In this document: in pieces, positions 44,512 through 56,048 of the stretch
Position numbering within the stretch: the first letter of the stretch is position 1
Layout: every line of letters begins with the position of its first letter
Source: Pseudomonas putida NBRC 14164
GTDB lineage: Bacteria > Pseudomonadota > Gammaproteobacteria > Pseudomonadales > Pseudomonadaceae
Length of the DNA: 64,000 nucleotides
Assembly (NCBI RefSeq): GCF_000412675.1
Contig: NC_021505.1
Span: 5,760,501 to 5,824,500 of the forward strand
Reading direction: 5' to 3'
Notes under the pieces: model-generated
Told to the model about the DNA's origin: nothing
Database searches by the model: none
Seen by the model: the letters and a program-made list of their open reading frames with translations, nothing else
Program-made: the position numbers and the translations under genes

Positions 44512-44531
44512 TTGATTGAACGTTCAATCAA
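44512..44531. promoter_or_regulatory. BetI operator
   Basis: TTGATTGAACGTTCAATCAA is a perfect 20-bp palindrome 70 bp before the betI start. Its form agrees with known BetI operators (TetR-type, AT-rich, centred on GAACGTTC). Choline relieves BetI repression. Confidence 0.88.
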
Positions 44532-44600
44532 AACAAAATAGACTGGCCTTCGCCGAGTCAGCCGCCCGTCGTCTGCTCGCAGGCCTGAGGAGATAGCAAG

Positions 44601-45257
44601 ATGCCCAAGGTCGGTATGCAACCCATCCGCCGCCAGCAGTTGATCGAAGCCACGCTGCAGGCGGTCGATCAGGTCGGTCTGGGGGACGCCAGCATTGCGC
44701 TGATTGCCCGTTTGGCCGGTGTGTCGAACGGCATCATCAGTCACTACTTTCGGGACAAGAACGGCCTGATAGCAGCGACGATGGGTTACATCATGAGCAT
44801 GCTCAACGAAGGCGTCAGAGCACGCCGTCAGGCCCTGACGGACGACAGCCCGCGCGCTCACCTGAAAGTGATCATCGAGGGCAACTTCGATGCCAGCCAG
44901 GTGAACGGCCCGGCAATGAAAACCTGGTTGGCCTTCTGGGCTTCCAGCATGCACCAGCCAGATTTGCACAGGTTGCAGCGGATCAACGACCACCGCTTGT
45001 ATTCCAACCTGTGCTGCCAGTTCCGCCGCGCCCTGCCGCTCTACCATGCGCGTAAGGCAGCCCGCGGCCTGGCAGCCCTGATCGACGGCCTGTGGCTGCG
45101 TGGCGCCCTGTCGGGTGATGCATTCGACACCGGCCAGGCGATACGGATTGCTTACGAATACATGGATCTACAACTGGCTAAACAGCACACCCTGGGCACA
45201 AACGACCAGGCCGCTGAACAAGCACGCACGGCCCTTGCCAACCCGGCAGGAGCGTGA
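44601..45257 (+). CDS. betI: TetR-family repressor BetI with longer C-terminus
   Basis: BetI represses the betaine-synthesis genes and senses choline. It has 218 aa; the N-terminal helix-turn-helix is IALIARLAGVSNGIISHYFR. The ligand domain contains the conserved MKTWLAFWASSMHQPDLHRL. Relatives are about 195-197 aa and end near DLQLAKQ; here about 20 more residues follow (TLGTNDQAAEQARTALANPA). GAGGAG lies 9 bases before the ATG. It heads betI-betB-betA. Confidence 0.96.
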   Translation: MPKVGMQPIRRQQLIEATLQAVDQVGLGDASIALIARLAGVSNGIISHYFRDKNGLIAATMGYIMSMLNEGVRARRQALTDDSPRAHLKVIIEGNFDASQVNGPAMKTWLAFWASSMHQPDLHRLQRINDHRLYSNLCCQFRRALPLYHARKAARGLAALIDGLWLRGALSGDAFDTGQAIRIAYEYMDLQLAKQHTLGTNDQAAEQARTALANPAGA

Positions 45258-45296
45258 CGCGCAAGCCAAACCACACACTGCACTTGCGAGGACACT

Positions 45297-46769
45297 ATGG
45301 CCCGTTTCGGAACGCAAAAACTCTACATTGATGGCGCTTACGTCGACGCTGGCAGCGATGCCACTTTCGAAGCCATCAACCCGGCTACCGGCGAAGTCCT
45401 CGCCCACGTGCAACGTGCCACCGAGGCTGACGTCGAGAAAGCTGTCGAAAGCGCCGAGCGTGGCCAGAAAGTCTGGGCTGCGATGACCGCCATGCAGCGT
45501 TCGCGCATCCTGCGCCGCGCCGTCGACATCCTGCGCGAGCGCAACGATGAGCTGGCCCAGCTGGAAACCCTGGATACCGGCAAGTCGTACTCCGAAACCC
45601 GCTACGTCGACATCGTCACCGGCGCCGACGTGCTGGAATACTATGCAGGCCTGGTGCCGGCCATCGAAGGCGAGCAGATCCCGCTGCGCGAATCGTCCTT
45701 CGTCTACACCCGCCGCGAGCCGCTGGGCGTGACCGTGGGTATCGGCGCCTGGAACTACCCGATCCAGATCGCCCTGTGGAAATCCGCCCCGGCCCTGGCC
45801 GCCGGCAACGCGATGATCTTCAAGCCGTCGGAAGTCACCTCGCTGACCACCCTGAAACTGGCCGAGATCTACACCGAAGCCGGCCTGCCAAATGGCGTGT
45901 TCAACGTTCTGACCGGCAGCGGCCGCGAAGTCGGCACCTGGCTGACCGAGCACCCGCGCATCGAAAAAGTCTCCTTCACCGGCGGCACCACCACCGGCAA
46001 GAAAGTCATGGCCAGCGCCTCCAGCTCCTCGCTGAAGGAAGTCACCATGGAACTGGGCGGCAAGTCGCCACTGATCATCTGCGCCGACGCCGACCTGGAC
46101 AAGGCCGCCGACATCGCCATGATGGCCAACTTCTACAGCTCGGGCCAGGTGTGCACCAACGGCACCCGCGTGTTCATCCCGGCTGAAATGAAAGCTGCTT
46201 TCGAAGCCAAGATCGCCGAGCGCGTTGCCCGCATCCGTGTTGGCAACCCGGAAGACGAGAACACCAACTTCGGCCCGCTGGTCAGCTTCGCCCACATGGA
46301 AAACGTGCTGGGCTACATCGCCAAGGGTAAAGAAGAAGGTGCCCGCGTACTGTGCGGCGGCGAGCGTCTGACCGAAGGTGACTTCGCCAAGGGCGCCTTC
46401 GTGGCCCCGACCGTGTTCACCGACTGCACCGACGACATGACCATCGTCAAGGAAGAGATCTTCGGCCCAGTCATGAGCATTCTGTCCTACGAGACCGAAG
46501 AAGAAGTGATCCGTCGTGCCAACGACACCGAGTACGGCCTGGCCGCCGGTGTGTGCACCAACGACATCACCCGCGCCCACCGCATCATCCACAAGCTGGA
46601 AGCCGGCATCTGCTGGATCAACGCCTGGGGTGAATCGCCGGCCGAAATGCCCGTCGGTGGCTACAAGCAGTCGGGCGTCGGCCGTGAGAACGGCGTCAGC
46701 TCGCTGGCTCAATACACTCGCATCAAGTCGGTCCAGGTCGAGCTGGGCGGCTACAACTCGGTTTTCTAA
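45297..46769 (+). CDS. betB: Betaine aldehyde dehydrogenase
   Basis: BetB oxidises betaine aldehyde to glycine betaine with NAD(P)+. It has 490 aa. The catalytic Glu is in MELGGKSPLI and the catalytic Cys in SSGQVCTNGTRVF; GIGAWNYP and FTGGTTTGKKV bind the cofactor. It follows betI by 39 bp and precedes betA. Glycine betaine serves as osmoprotectant and, in pseudomonads, also as carbon source. Confidence 0.98.
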   Translation: MARFGTQKLYIDGAYVDAGSDATFEAINPATGEVLAHVQRATEADVEKAVESAERGQKVWAAMTAMQRSRILRRAVDILRERNDELAQLETLDTGKSYSETRYVDIVTGADVLEYYAGLVPAIEGEQIPLRESSFVYTRREPLGVTVGIGAWNYPIQIALWKSAPALAAGNAMIFKPSEVTSLTTLKLAEIYTEAGLPNGVFNVLTGSGREVGTWLTEHPRIEKVSFTGGTTTGKKVMASASSSSLKEVTMELGGKSPLIICADADLDKAADIAMMANFYSSGQVCTNGTRVFIPAEMKAAFEAKIAERVARIRVGNPEDENTNFGPLVSFAHMENVLGYIAKGKEEGARVLCGGERLTEGDFAKGAFVAPTVFTDCTDDMTIVKEEIFGPVMSILSYETEEEVIRRANDTEYGLAAGVCTNDITRAHRIIHKLEAGICWINAWGESPAEMPVGGYKQSGVGRENGVSSLAQYTRIKSVQVELGGYNSVF

Positions 46770-46783
46770 GCCCTGTCTAGCCA

Positions 46784-46807
46784 CGCCCGTGCCACTGTGC
46801 ACGGGCG
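46784..46807 (+). promoter_or_regulatory. Intercistronic hairpin between betB and betA
   Basis: CGCCCGTGC-CACTGT-GCACGGGCG is a 9-bp perfect stem without a following T run. It probably acts as an RNA stability or processing element rather than a terminator. Confidence 0.7.
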
Positions 46808-46846
46808 TTCCCGCTCCCTGATCACCGCCAACACGAGGGTACTTTC

Positions 46847-48544
46847 ATGTCCCAAGAATTCGATTACATCATCGTCGGTGCCGGTTCGGCCGGTAACACC
46901 CTGGCTACCCGCCTGACCGAAGACGCCGGCGTCACCGTACTGCTGCTGGAAGCCGGTGGCCCCGACTACCGCTTCGACTTCCGCACCCAGATGCCAGCCG
47001 CCCTGGCCTTCCCGCTGCAAGGCCGCCGCTACAACTGGGCGTACGAGACCGACCCGGAGCCGCACATGGACGGCCGCCGCATGGAATGTGGCCGTGGCAA
47101 GGGCCTGGGTGGCTCGTCGCTGATCAACGGCATGTGCTACATCCGCGGCAACGCCATGGACTTCGACGGCTGGGCAGAGCTGCCAGGCCTGGAAGACTGG
47201 ACCTACCTGGATTGCCTGCCGTACTTCCGTAAAGCCGAAACCCGTGACATCGGCCCGAACGATTACCACGGTGGTGAAGGCCCGGTCAGCGTTGCCACGC
47301 CAAAGGCCGGCAACAACCCGCTGTTCCACGCCATGGTCGAGGCCGGCGTGCAGGCTGGTTACCCGCGCACCGAAGACCTCAACGGCTACCAGCAGGAAGG
47401 CTTCGGCCCGATGGACCGTTCGGTCACCAAGAACGGCCGCCGCTCCAGCACCGCCCGTGGCTACCTTGACCAGGCCAAGAAGCGCCCGAACCTGACCATC
47501 GTCACCCACGCCCTGAGCGACCGCGTACTGTTCGACGGCAAGCGCGCCGTTGGCGTGACCTACCTGGTCGGCGACAGCGAAGAGCGTGTTGAAGCCCGTG
47601 CCCGCAAGGAAGTGATCGTCAGCTCCGGCGCCATCGCTTCGCCGCAGCTGCTGCAGCGCTCCGGCGTCGGCCCGCGTCACCTGCTGGAAAGCCTCGACAT
47701 CCCGGTTGTACACGACCTGCCGGGTGTTGGTGAAAACCTGCAGGACCACCTTGAGCTGTACCTGCAGTACGCCTGCACCCAGCCGGTATCGCTGTACCCA
47801 TCGCTGCTGTGGTGGAACCAGCCGGCCATCGGTGCCGAGTGGCTGTTCAACGGCACCGGCATCGGCGCCAGCAACCAGTTCGAGGCTGGCGGTTTCATCC
47901 GTACCCGCCCTGAATTCAAGTGGCCGAACATTCAGTACCACTTCCTGCCGGTGGCCATTAACTACAACGGCTCCAATGGCGTGAAGGAACACGGCTTCCA
48001 GGCGCACATGGGTTCCATGCGTTCGCCTGCCCGTGGTCGCATCCAGGCCAAGTCGAAAAACCCGCGCCAGCACCCGAGCATCCTGTTCAACTACATGTCC
48101 ACCGAGCAGGACTGGCAGGAATTCCGCGACGGCATCCGCCTGACCCGCGAGATCATGGCCCAGCCGGCGCTGGACCCGTACCGTGGCCGCGAGATCAGCC
48201 CGGGCGCCGACGTGCAAACCGACGAGCAGCTGGACAAGTTCATCCGCGAGCACGCCGAAACCGCCTTCCACCCGTCTTGCTCGTGCAAGATGGGCACCGA
48301 CGACATGGCAGTGGTCGACGGCGAAGGCCGCGTGCATGGCATGAAAGGCCTGCGTGTGGTCGATGCCTCGATCATGCCGCTGATCATCACCGGCAACCTC
48401 AACGCCACCACGATCATGATTGCCGAAAAGATCTCGGACAAGATCCGTGGCCGCAAGCCGCTGCCGCGCAGCACTGCCAAGTACTATGTGGCGGGCGATG
48501 CGCCGGTGAAAGGCAAGCCGATGCGTGAAGTGAAGCAGGGTTGA
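46847..48544 (+). CDS. betA: Choline dehydrogenase
   Basis: BetA is a membrane-associated FAD-dependent GMC oxidoreductase that oxidises choline to betaine aldehyde. It has 565 aa. The FAD motif is IIVGAGSAGNTLA at the N-terminus, with GMC signatures GKGLGGSSLINGMCYIRG (shown as GGSSLINGMCYIRG) and SSGAIASPQLLQRSGVG. The C-terminal active-site His is in ETAFHPSCSCKMG. It completes choline to betaine conversion with BetB. Confidence 0.98.
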   Translation: MSQEFDYIIVGAGSAGNTLATRLTEDAGVTVLLLEAGGPDYRFDFRTQMPAALAFPLQGRRYNWAYETDPEPHMDGRRMECGRGKGLGGSSLINGMCYIRGNAMDFDGWAELPGLEDWTYLDCLPYFRKAETRDIGPNDYHGGEGPVSVATPKAGNNPLFHAMVEAGVQAGYPRTEDLNGYQQEGFGPMDRSVTKNGRRSSTARGYLDQAKKRPNLTIVTHALSDRVLFDGKRAVGVTYLVGDSEERVEARARKEVIVSSGAIASPQLLQRSGVGPRHLLESLDIPVVHDLPGVGENLQDHLELYLQYACTQPVSLYPSLLWWNQPAIGAEWLFNGTGIGASNQFEAGGFIRTRPEFKWPNIQYHFLPVAINYNGSNGVKEHGFQAHMGSMRSPARGRIQAKSKNPRQHPSILFNYMSTEQDWQEFRDGIRLTREIMAQPALDPYRGREISPGADVQTDEQLDKFIREHAETAFHPSCSCKMGTDDMAVVDGEGRVHGMKGLRVVDASIMPLIITGNLNATTIMIAEKISDKIRGRKPLPRSTAKYYVAGDAPVKGKPMREVKQG

Positions 48545-48555
48545 GACCTTGATCA

Positions 48556-48584
48556 GGGGCCGCACAGCGGCCCCTTTCACTTTT
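48556..48584. terminator. Terminator between betA and the toxin-like gene
   Basis: GGGGCCGC-ACA-GCGGCCCC followed by TTTCACTTTTG ends betA. The same hairpin is the only structure in the 42 bp separating the two convergent genes. Confidence 0.85.
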
Positions 48585-48586
48585 GC

Positions 48587-50737
48587 TCAGGTGGGCACCG
48601 CAAAGAAGGTGCGCATCAACGAGTCATCCTCACTGCCCAGTCGCACAGCCAGTGCCTGGCGGTCGAACAACATTCCGGTGCGCATCTCACGCACGGTATT
48701 CCCGCTTGGCGCCTGCGCCAGTGCCTTCAGGCACACCTCCGTAAAGTGATAGTTGTGCCCTTGAACGGCCGTTACCTTTTCCACTTGCAGGTAGCGCCCG
48801 GGCATCATCAAAGACTCTGCCTCATCTGGTCGCCTTGAAAAGGGCCCGATCGGCGTCGCCTGCATGTCCTCGCCTGGTTCCAATACATACACCAAGGCAT
48901 TTTCATCAAAAGCACTCCGGCCACTGACCTGGGTCTGAGGGTCATTGAAAACCTCCCAGAGGGCATAGGGGTTTTCCGTGAATGACGTGAAGTCGGTGGT
49001 CACCAGTACATCACCCACTTCAATGGCACCCTCACCAGATACCTGAAAACCCGTGCCCCGCAGGCTGGAAGCCGCCCGGTACAGCCTCACCTGATTACTG
49101 ACACCAATTTGCCCCAGTGCGCGGGCAAGGTCGTGGCTGCGCTGGATATTCCCGGCGCGACTGCCCTCTAGCGGCATGCCCCGCCACAGGTTGTTGTAGC
49201 GCTCCGGCGAGCTGGTGTACTCGGCAATGGCGGGCGAACCAAAGCCCTGCTCATCGCGATAGACGGGGTACGGCTCACTGAATGCATCCAGATACTCGCC
49301 ATTGGCCCCCACGGCATCGAGATCAGCGCACGGCACCGCGCCCAACAGGGCTTCCTGCCGCGCCAGCGCCTTATCCGACGTAGCCAGCAATTCGTCTGCC
49401 GCCGGGGCCATGTAAGGCCCCCAGTCGACCTTGGCGGCAGAGGCTTGCGCCTGGCCAGCCACACGCGGGGGGATGTGGCCATCGGTGAACAGCTCGCTGG
49501 CACGCATCATGGCTATATCAAGCAGAATGAACAGAATATCCGTCAGTACTGACCACCATGCAGCTGTGCGCCAGGCCTGCTTGCCATTGATTGCCCGGTC
49601 CAGGTGCAGAGCCAGGCTTGCGGTACCCAGACCGAGCGATGCCAATATCACTGGCCAGCCAAGCGGCGTCATCGGCGCGATTATAAAACTCGCTGCTTGC
49701 AAGCCCGCCAGCCAATCGGCCTTGCGCAGTTGTGCGTTGGTGATCAGCCGCTCATGAGCATCGCTGGCCAGATCATCCATGACCGCATCGCGCAGATGTA
49801 CGAACAGGTCCCCTGCAATGGCCGGCCCGGAAATCATGGTGTCGCCCCGCGACTGCGCGAACAACTTGAAGTAATTGCGTAAACGCGGGCGCAACGACTG
49901 CGCCAGTACCCCGTCCCCGACGAACAACCTGACCAGCCGCTCTCGCCCCACCTCCGTGGCTGCCTGGTCAGCCATCCATTCCTGAAACGCGTGGCGATCG
50001 TCGAATACCTGCACGACATCCTGTGCATCGGCAAGATAGAGGCACAACCTGCCAGTCTTCAGCTTATGCAGGAACAGCATCCTGGCGCTGATATCGCCGA
50101 TGGCCAGTGCGCTCCATCCATGTTGGGCATTCGCTTGCTGGTCCTGTCGCAAGCCTTGCACGGTACTCGGCAAACCGGGTACAGCGACCGTTGCCATTAC
50201 CAGCTCCTGGCGCTCAGGGTCGCTCAACGTAGATCGGCCCACAGCGGCAAGGAAGCGGGCGCGGGCCAAGACACAATAGTCTTCGCCATGGCGCGAGCGA
50301 AACTGGCGCAGTGCCTCGGTGTAGCGCCCCGCAAAATCCAATCGCCAGAACGCCGCCAAGACCTCCTGTGGGTCGAGCCGCACCTCGTTGCGCTCGTCAT
50401 AGACCCTGTGGCTGGCATCGACCCGGTAGAAGCCACCGTAAATACTCAGCTCGTCAGCACTGGCCTGCTGCTGCGGGCTGAACCGCTGGATGACCAGCTC
50501 GGTCAGGCTCAAGGACCGCAGTGGCGGCCCGTTGTGGCACCAGCCAGTGAAGCTCGACGAACCACTGGCCGCAGACTGGAACTCGTGCCAGTAAAGCCCG
50601 TCCGGATCCAGCCAGTAACCTAGCTGGCGGCGAAGCACATGGCCCGCCGCCTGGCGCGCCAAGTTGTGCAAATCAGGAAATTGCCCGAGCAGGCGCTGGG
50701 CCACCTGGGCGAGAGAAATGGGTGCTTTGACGTTCAT
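48587..50737 (-). CDS. Toxin-like protein: dermonecrotic-toxin-like region, two hydrophobic segments, C-terminal ADP-ribosyltransferase
   Basis: The 716-aa product starts at ATG 50737 (MNVKAPISLAQVAQ). Residues about 10-330 resemble the dermonecrotic-toxin-like region (DUF6543 type) common in Pseudomonas toxins, with GDISARMLFLHKLKTGRLCLY. Two hydrophobic stretches follow at about 347-379 and 395-411. Residues about 540-665 have the layout of an R-S-E class mono-ADP-ribosyltransferase: Arg554 in VRLYRA, the DFTSFTENP strand (Thr584-Ser585), and E-x-E at 639-641 in DEAESLMMPGRYLQVEKV. The E-x-E form is that of arginine-modifying enzymes. No signal peptide is seen. GC content is visibly lower than in neighbours. 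There is no adjacent immunity gene. Export route and target are unknown; the family calls are from recognised motifs, not from a search. Confidence 0.75.
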   Translation of the reverse strand: MNVKAPISLAQVAQRLLGQFPDLHNLARQAAGHVLRRQLGYWLDPDGLYWHEFQSAASGSSSFTGWCHNGPPLRSLSLTELVIQRFSPQQQASADELSIYGGFYRVDASHRVYDERNEVRLDPQEVLAAFWRLDFAGRYTEALRQFRSRHGEDYCVLARARFLAAVGRSTLSDPERQELVMATVAVPGLPSTVQGLRQDQQANAQHGWSALAIGDISARMLFLHKLKTGRLCLYLADAQDVVQVFDDRHAFQEWMADQAATEVGRERLVRLFVGDGVLAQSLRPRLRNYFKLFAQSRGDTMISGPAIAGDLFVHLRDAVMDDLASDAHERLITNAQLRKADWLAGLQAASFIIAPMTPLGWPVILASLGLGTASLALHLDRAINGKQAWRTAAWWSVLTDILFILLDIAMMRASELFTDGHIPPRVAGQAQASAAKVDWGPYMAPAADELLATSDKALARQEALLGAVPCADLDAVGANGEYLDAFSEPYPVYRDEQGFGSPAIAEYTSSPERYNNLWRGMPLEGSRAGNIQRSHDLARALGQIGVSNQVRLYRAASSLRGTGFQVSGEGAIEVGDVLVTTDFTSFTENPYALWEVFNDPQTQVSGRSAFDENALVYVLEPGEDMQATPIGPFSRRPDEAESLMMPGRYLQVEKVTAVQGHNYHFTEVCLKALAQAPSGNTVREMRTGMLFDRQALAVRLGSEDDSLMRTFFAVPT

Positions 50738-50916
50738 GTTACGCGGCTGCCTGATAGTGGGCGCACCATTGCAGCCGCAAGCCGCAGCAACGATGCGGTA
50801 TCGCTTTACAGCCTGCGCTGGCCTCGGGTTAGAATCGATTGGCACGCGACCTGCTAGCTTTTGCTGAAAAACGCGCTACCACGTCCCTTCCCGCCGCTGT
50901 CTCGGAGTACCTGCCT

Positions 50917-52659
50917 TTGGATGCAAGCACCATCAACAGCCTGTTCTTGATCGGCGCATTGCTGGTGGGTGCAAGTATTCTGGTCAGCTCGCTGTCGTCG
51001 CGGCTGGGCATCCCCATTCTGGTCATCATCCTCGCCGTCGGCATGGTCGCCGGTGTCGATGGTGGCGGCATCATCTTCAACAACTACCCGACCGCCTACC
51101 TGGTGGGCAACCTGGCACTGGCCGTGATCCTGCTCGACGGTGGCTTGCGCACGCGCGTTGCAAGCTTCCGCGTGGCGCTGTGGCCGGCACTGTCGCTGGC
51201 CACGGTCGGGGTAATGATCACCACCGCCCTCACCGGCCTGGTCGCCGCCTGGCTGTTCAACCTGAGCCTGATACAGGGCCTGCTGATCGGCGCCATCGTC
51301 GGCTCAACCGACGCCGCTGCGGTGTTCTCGCTGCTGGGCGGCAAAGGCCTGAACGAGCGGGTTACCGCCACCCTTGAGATCGAGTCGGGCAGCAATGACC
51401 CGATGGCGGTTTTCCTCACGGTCACCCTGATCGACATGATCGCCAGCGGCCAGACCGGCTTGCACTGGAGCCTGCTGGGCCACCTGTTGCGCGAGTTCGG
51501 CATTGGCGGGCTCCTGGGCCTGGGTGGCGGCTGGGTGATGCTGCAGCTGGTCAACCGCATCAACCTGGCCGGTGGCCTGTACCCGATCCTGGTGGTAGCC
51601 GGCGGCCTGGTGGTGTTTTCGCTGACCAACGCCCTGCACGGTAGCGGCTTCCTCGCCGTGTACCTGTGCGGCCTGGTGCTGGGCAACAAGCCTATCCGCA
51701 GCCGCCACGGTATCCTGCACATGCTCGACGGCATGGCGTGGCTGGCCCAGATCGGCATGTTCCTGGTGCTGGGGCTGCTGGTCACGCCCCACGACCTGCT
51801 GCCCATCGCCTTGCCGGCGTTAGGCCTGGCATTGTGGATGATTCTGGTGGCGCGGCCGCTGTCGGTGGTCGCTGCACTGCTGCCGTTCAAGGCCTTCCAT
51901 GGCCGCGAAAAGGGCTTTATCTCCTGGGTAGGCCTGCGCGGCGCGGTACCGATCATCCTGGCAGTGTTCCCGCTGATGGCGGGCCTGCCAGACGCCCAGC
52001 TGTTCTTCAACCTGGCGTTCTTCATCGTGCTGGTGTCGCTGTTGGTGCAAGGCACCAGCCTGCCGTGGATGGCCAAACTGCTGAAAGTGACCGTGCCGCC
52101 AGACCCGGCGCCGATCTCCCGCTCAGCCCTGGAAGTGCACATCACCAGCGAGTGGGAAATGTTCGTCTACCGCCTGGGCGCCGAAAAATGGTGCATCGGT
52201 GCCGCCTTGCGCGAGCTGAAAATGCCCGAGGGCACCCGGATTGCCGCCCTGTTCCGTGGCGAGCAACTGCTGCACCCCTCCGGCAGTACCGTGCTGGAAG
52301 TGGGCGACATGCTCTGCGTGATCGGTCACGAGCATAACCTGCCGGCGCTGGGCAAACTGTTCAGCCAGGCACCACAGCGTGGCCTGGACCTGCGGTTCTT
52401 TGGCGACTTCGTGCTCGAAGGCGATGCCGAACTGGGTGCGGTGGCAGCGCTTTACGGCCTGAAACTCGATGGCCTGGACGCGAAAATGCCGCTGGCGCAG
52501 TTCATCCGACAGAAGGTCGGAGGCGCTCCAGTAGTAGGTGACCAGGTCGATTGGCATGGCACGATCTGGACCGTGGCAACCATGGACGGGAACAAGATCC
52601 AGAAAGTAGGCGTCAGATTCCCCGAAGGAACGCGACCCGGACCAGGATTGTTCCTCTAA
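50917..52659 (+). CDS. cvrA: Potassium/proton antiporter, CPA1 family with C-terminal TrkA-C domain
   Basis: CvrA (NhaP2) exports K+ in exchange for protons and supports osmotic and pH balance. It has 580 aa from TTG 50917, with GGAG 9 bases upstream. The frame runs open from 50839, but those residues are not membrane-like. Twelve or so helices include GAIVGSTDAAAVFSLLGG and the ion-site LEIESGSNDPMAVFL. A cytosolic TrkA-C-like domain (about 400-480) is followed by a CorC-HlyC-like tail. The mechanosensitive channel gene follows 35 bp later. Confidence 0.94.
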   Translation: MDASTINSLFLIGALLVGASILVSSLSSRLGIPILVIILAVGMVAGVDGGGIIFNNYPTAYLVGNLALAVILLDGGLRTRVASFRVALWPALSLATVGVMITTALTGLVAAWLFNLSLIQGLLIGAIVGSTDAAAVFSLLGGKGLNERVTATLEIESGSNDPMAVFLTVTLIDMIASGQTGLHWSLLGHLLREFGIGGLLGLGGGWVMLQLVNRINLAGGLYPILVVAGGLVVFSLTNALHGSGFLAVYLCGLVLGNKPIRSRHGILHMLDGMAWLAQIGMFLVLGLLVTPHDLLPIALPALGLALWMILVARPLSVVAALLPFKAFHGREKGFISWVGLRGAVPIILAVFPLMAGLPDAQLFFNLAFFIVLVSLLVQGTSLPWMAKLLKVTVPPDPAPISRSALEVHITSEWEMFVYRLGAEKWCIGAALRELKMPEGTRIAALFRGEQLLHPSGSTVLEVGDMLCVIGHEHNLPALGKLFSQAPQRGLDLRFFGDFVLEGDAELGAVAALYGLKLDGLDAKMPLAQFIRQKVGGAPVVGDQVDWHGTIWTVATMDGNKIQKVGVRFPEGTRPGPGLFL

Positions 52660-52694
52660 ACTTCGTTTCTGCCGGATCCACAAGTAGTCTGCCT

Positions 52695-56003
<3,309 letters not shown>

Positions 56004-56048
56004 GTGGGCTCGAATGCTTTATTCTGTGCGGAATCTCAGGAGCAGCCC

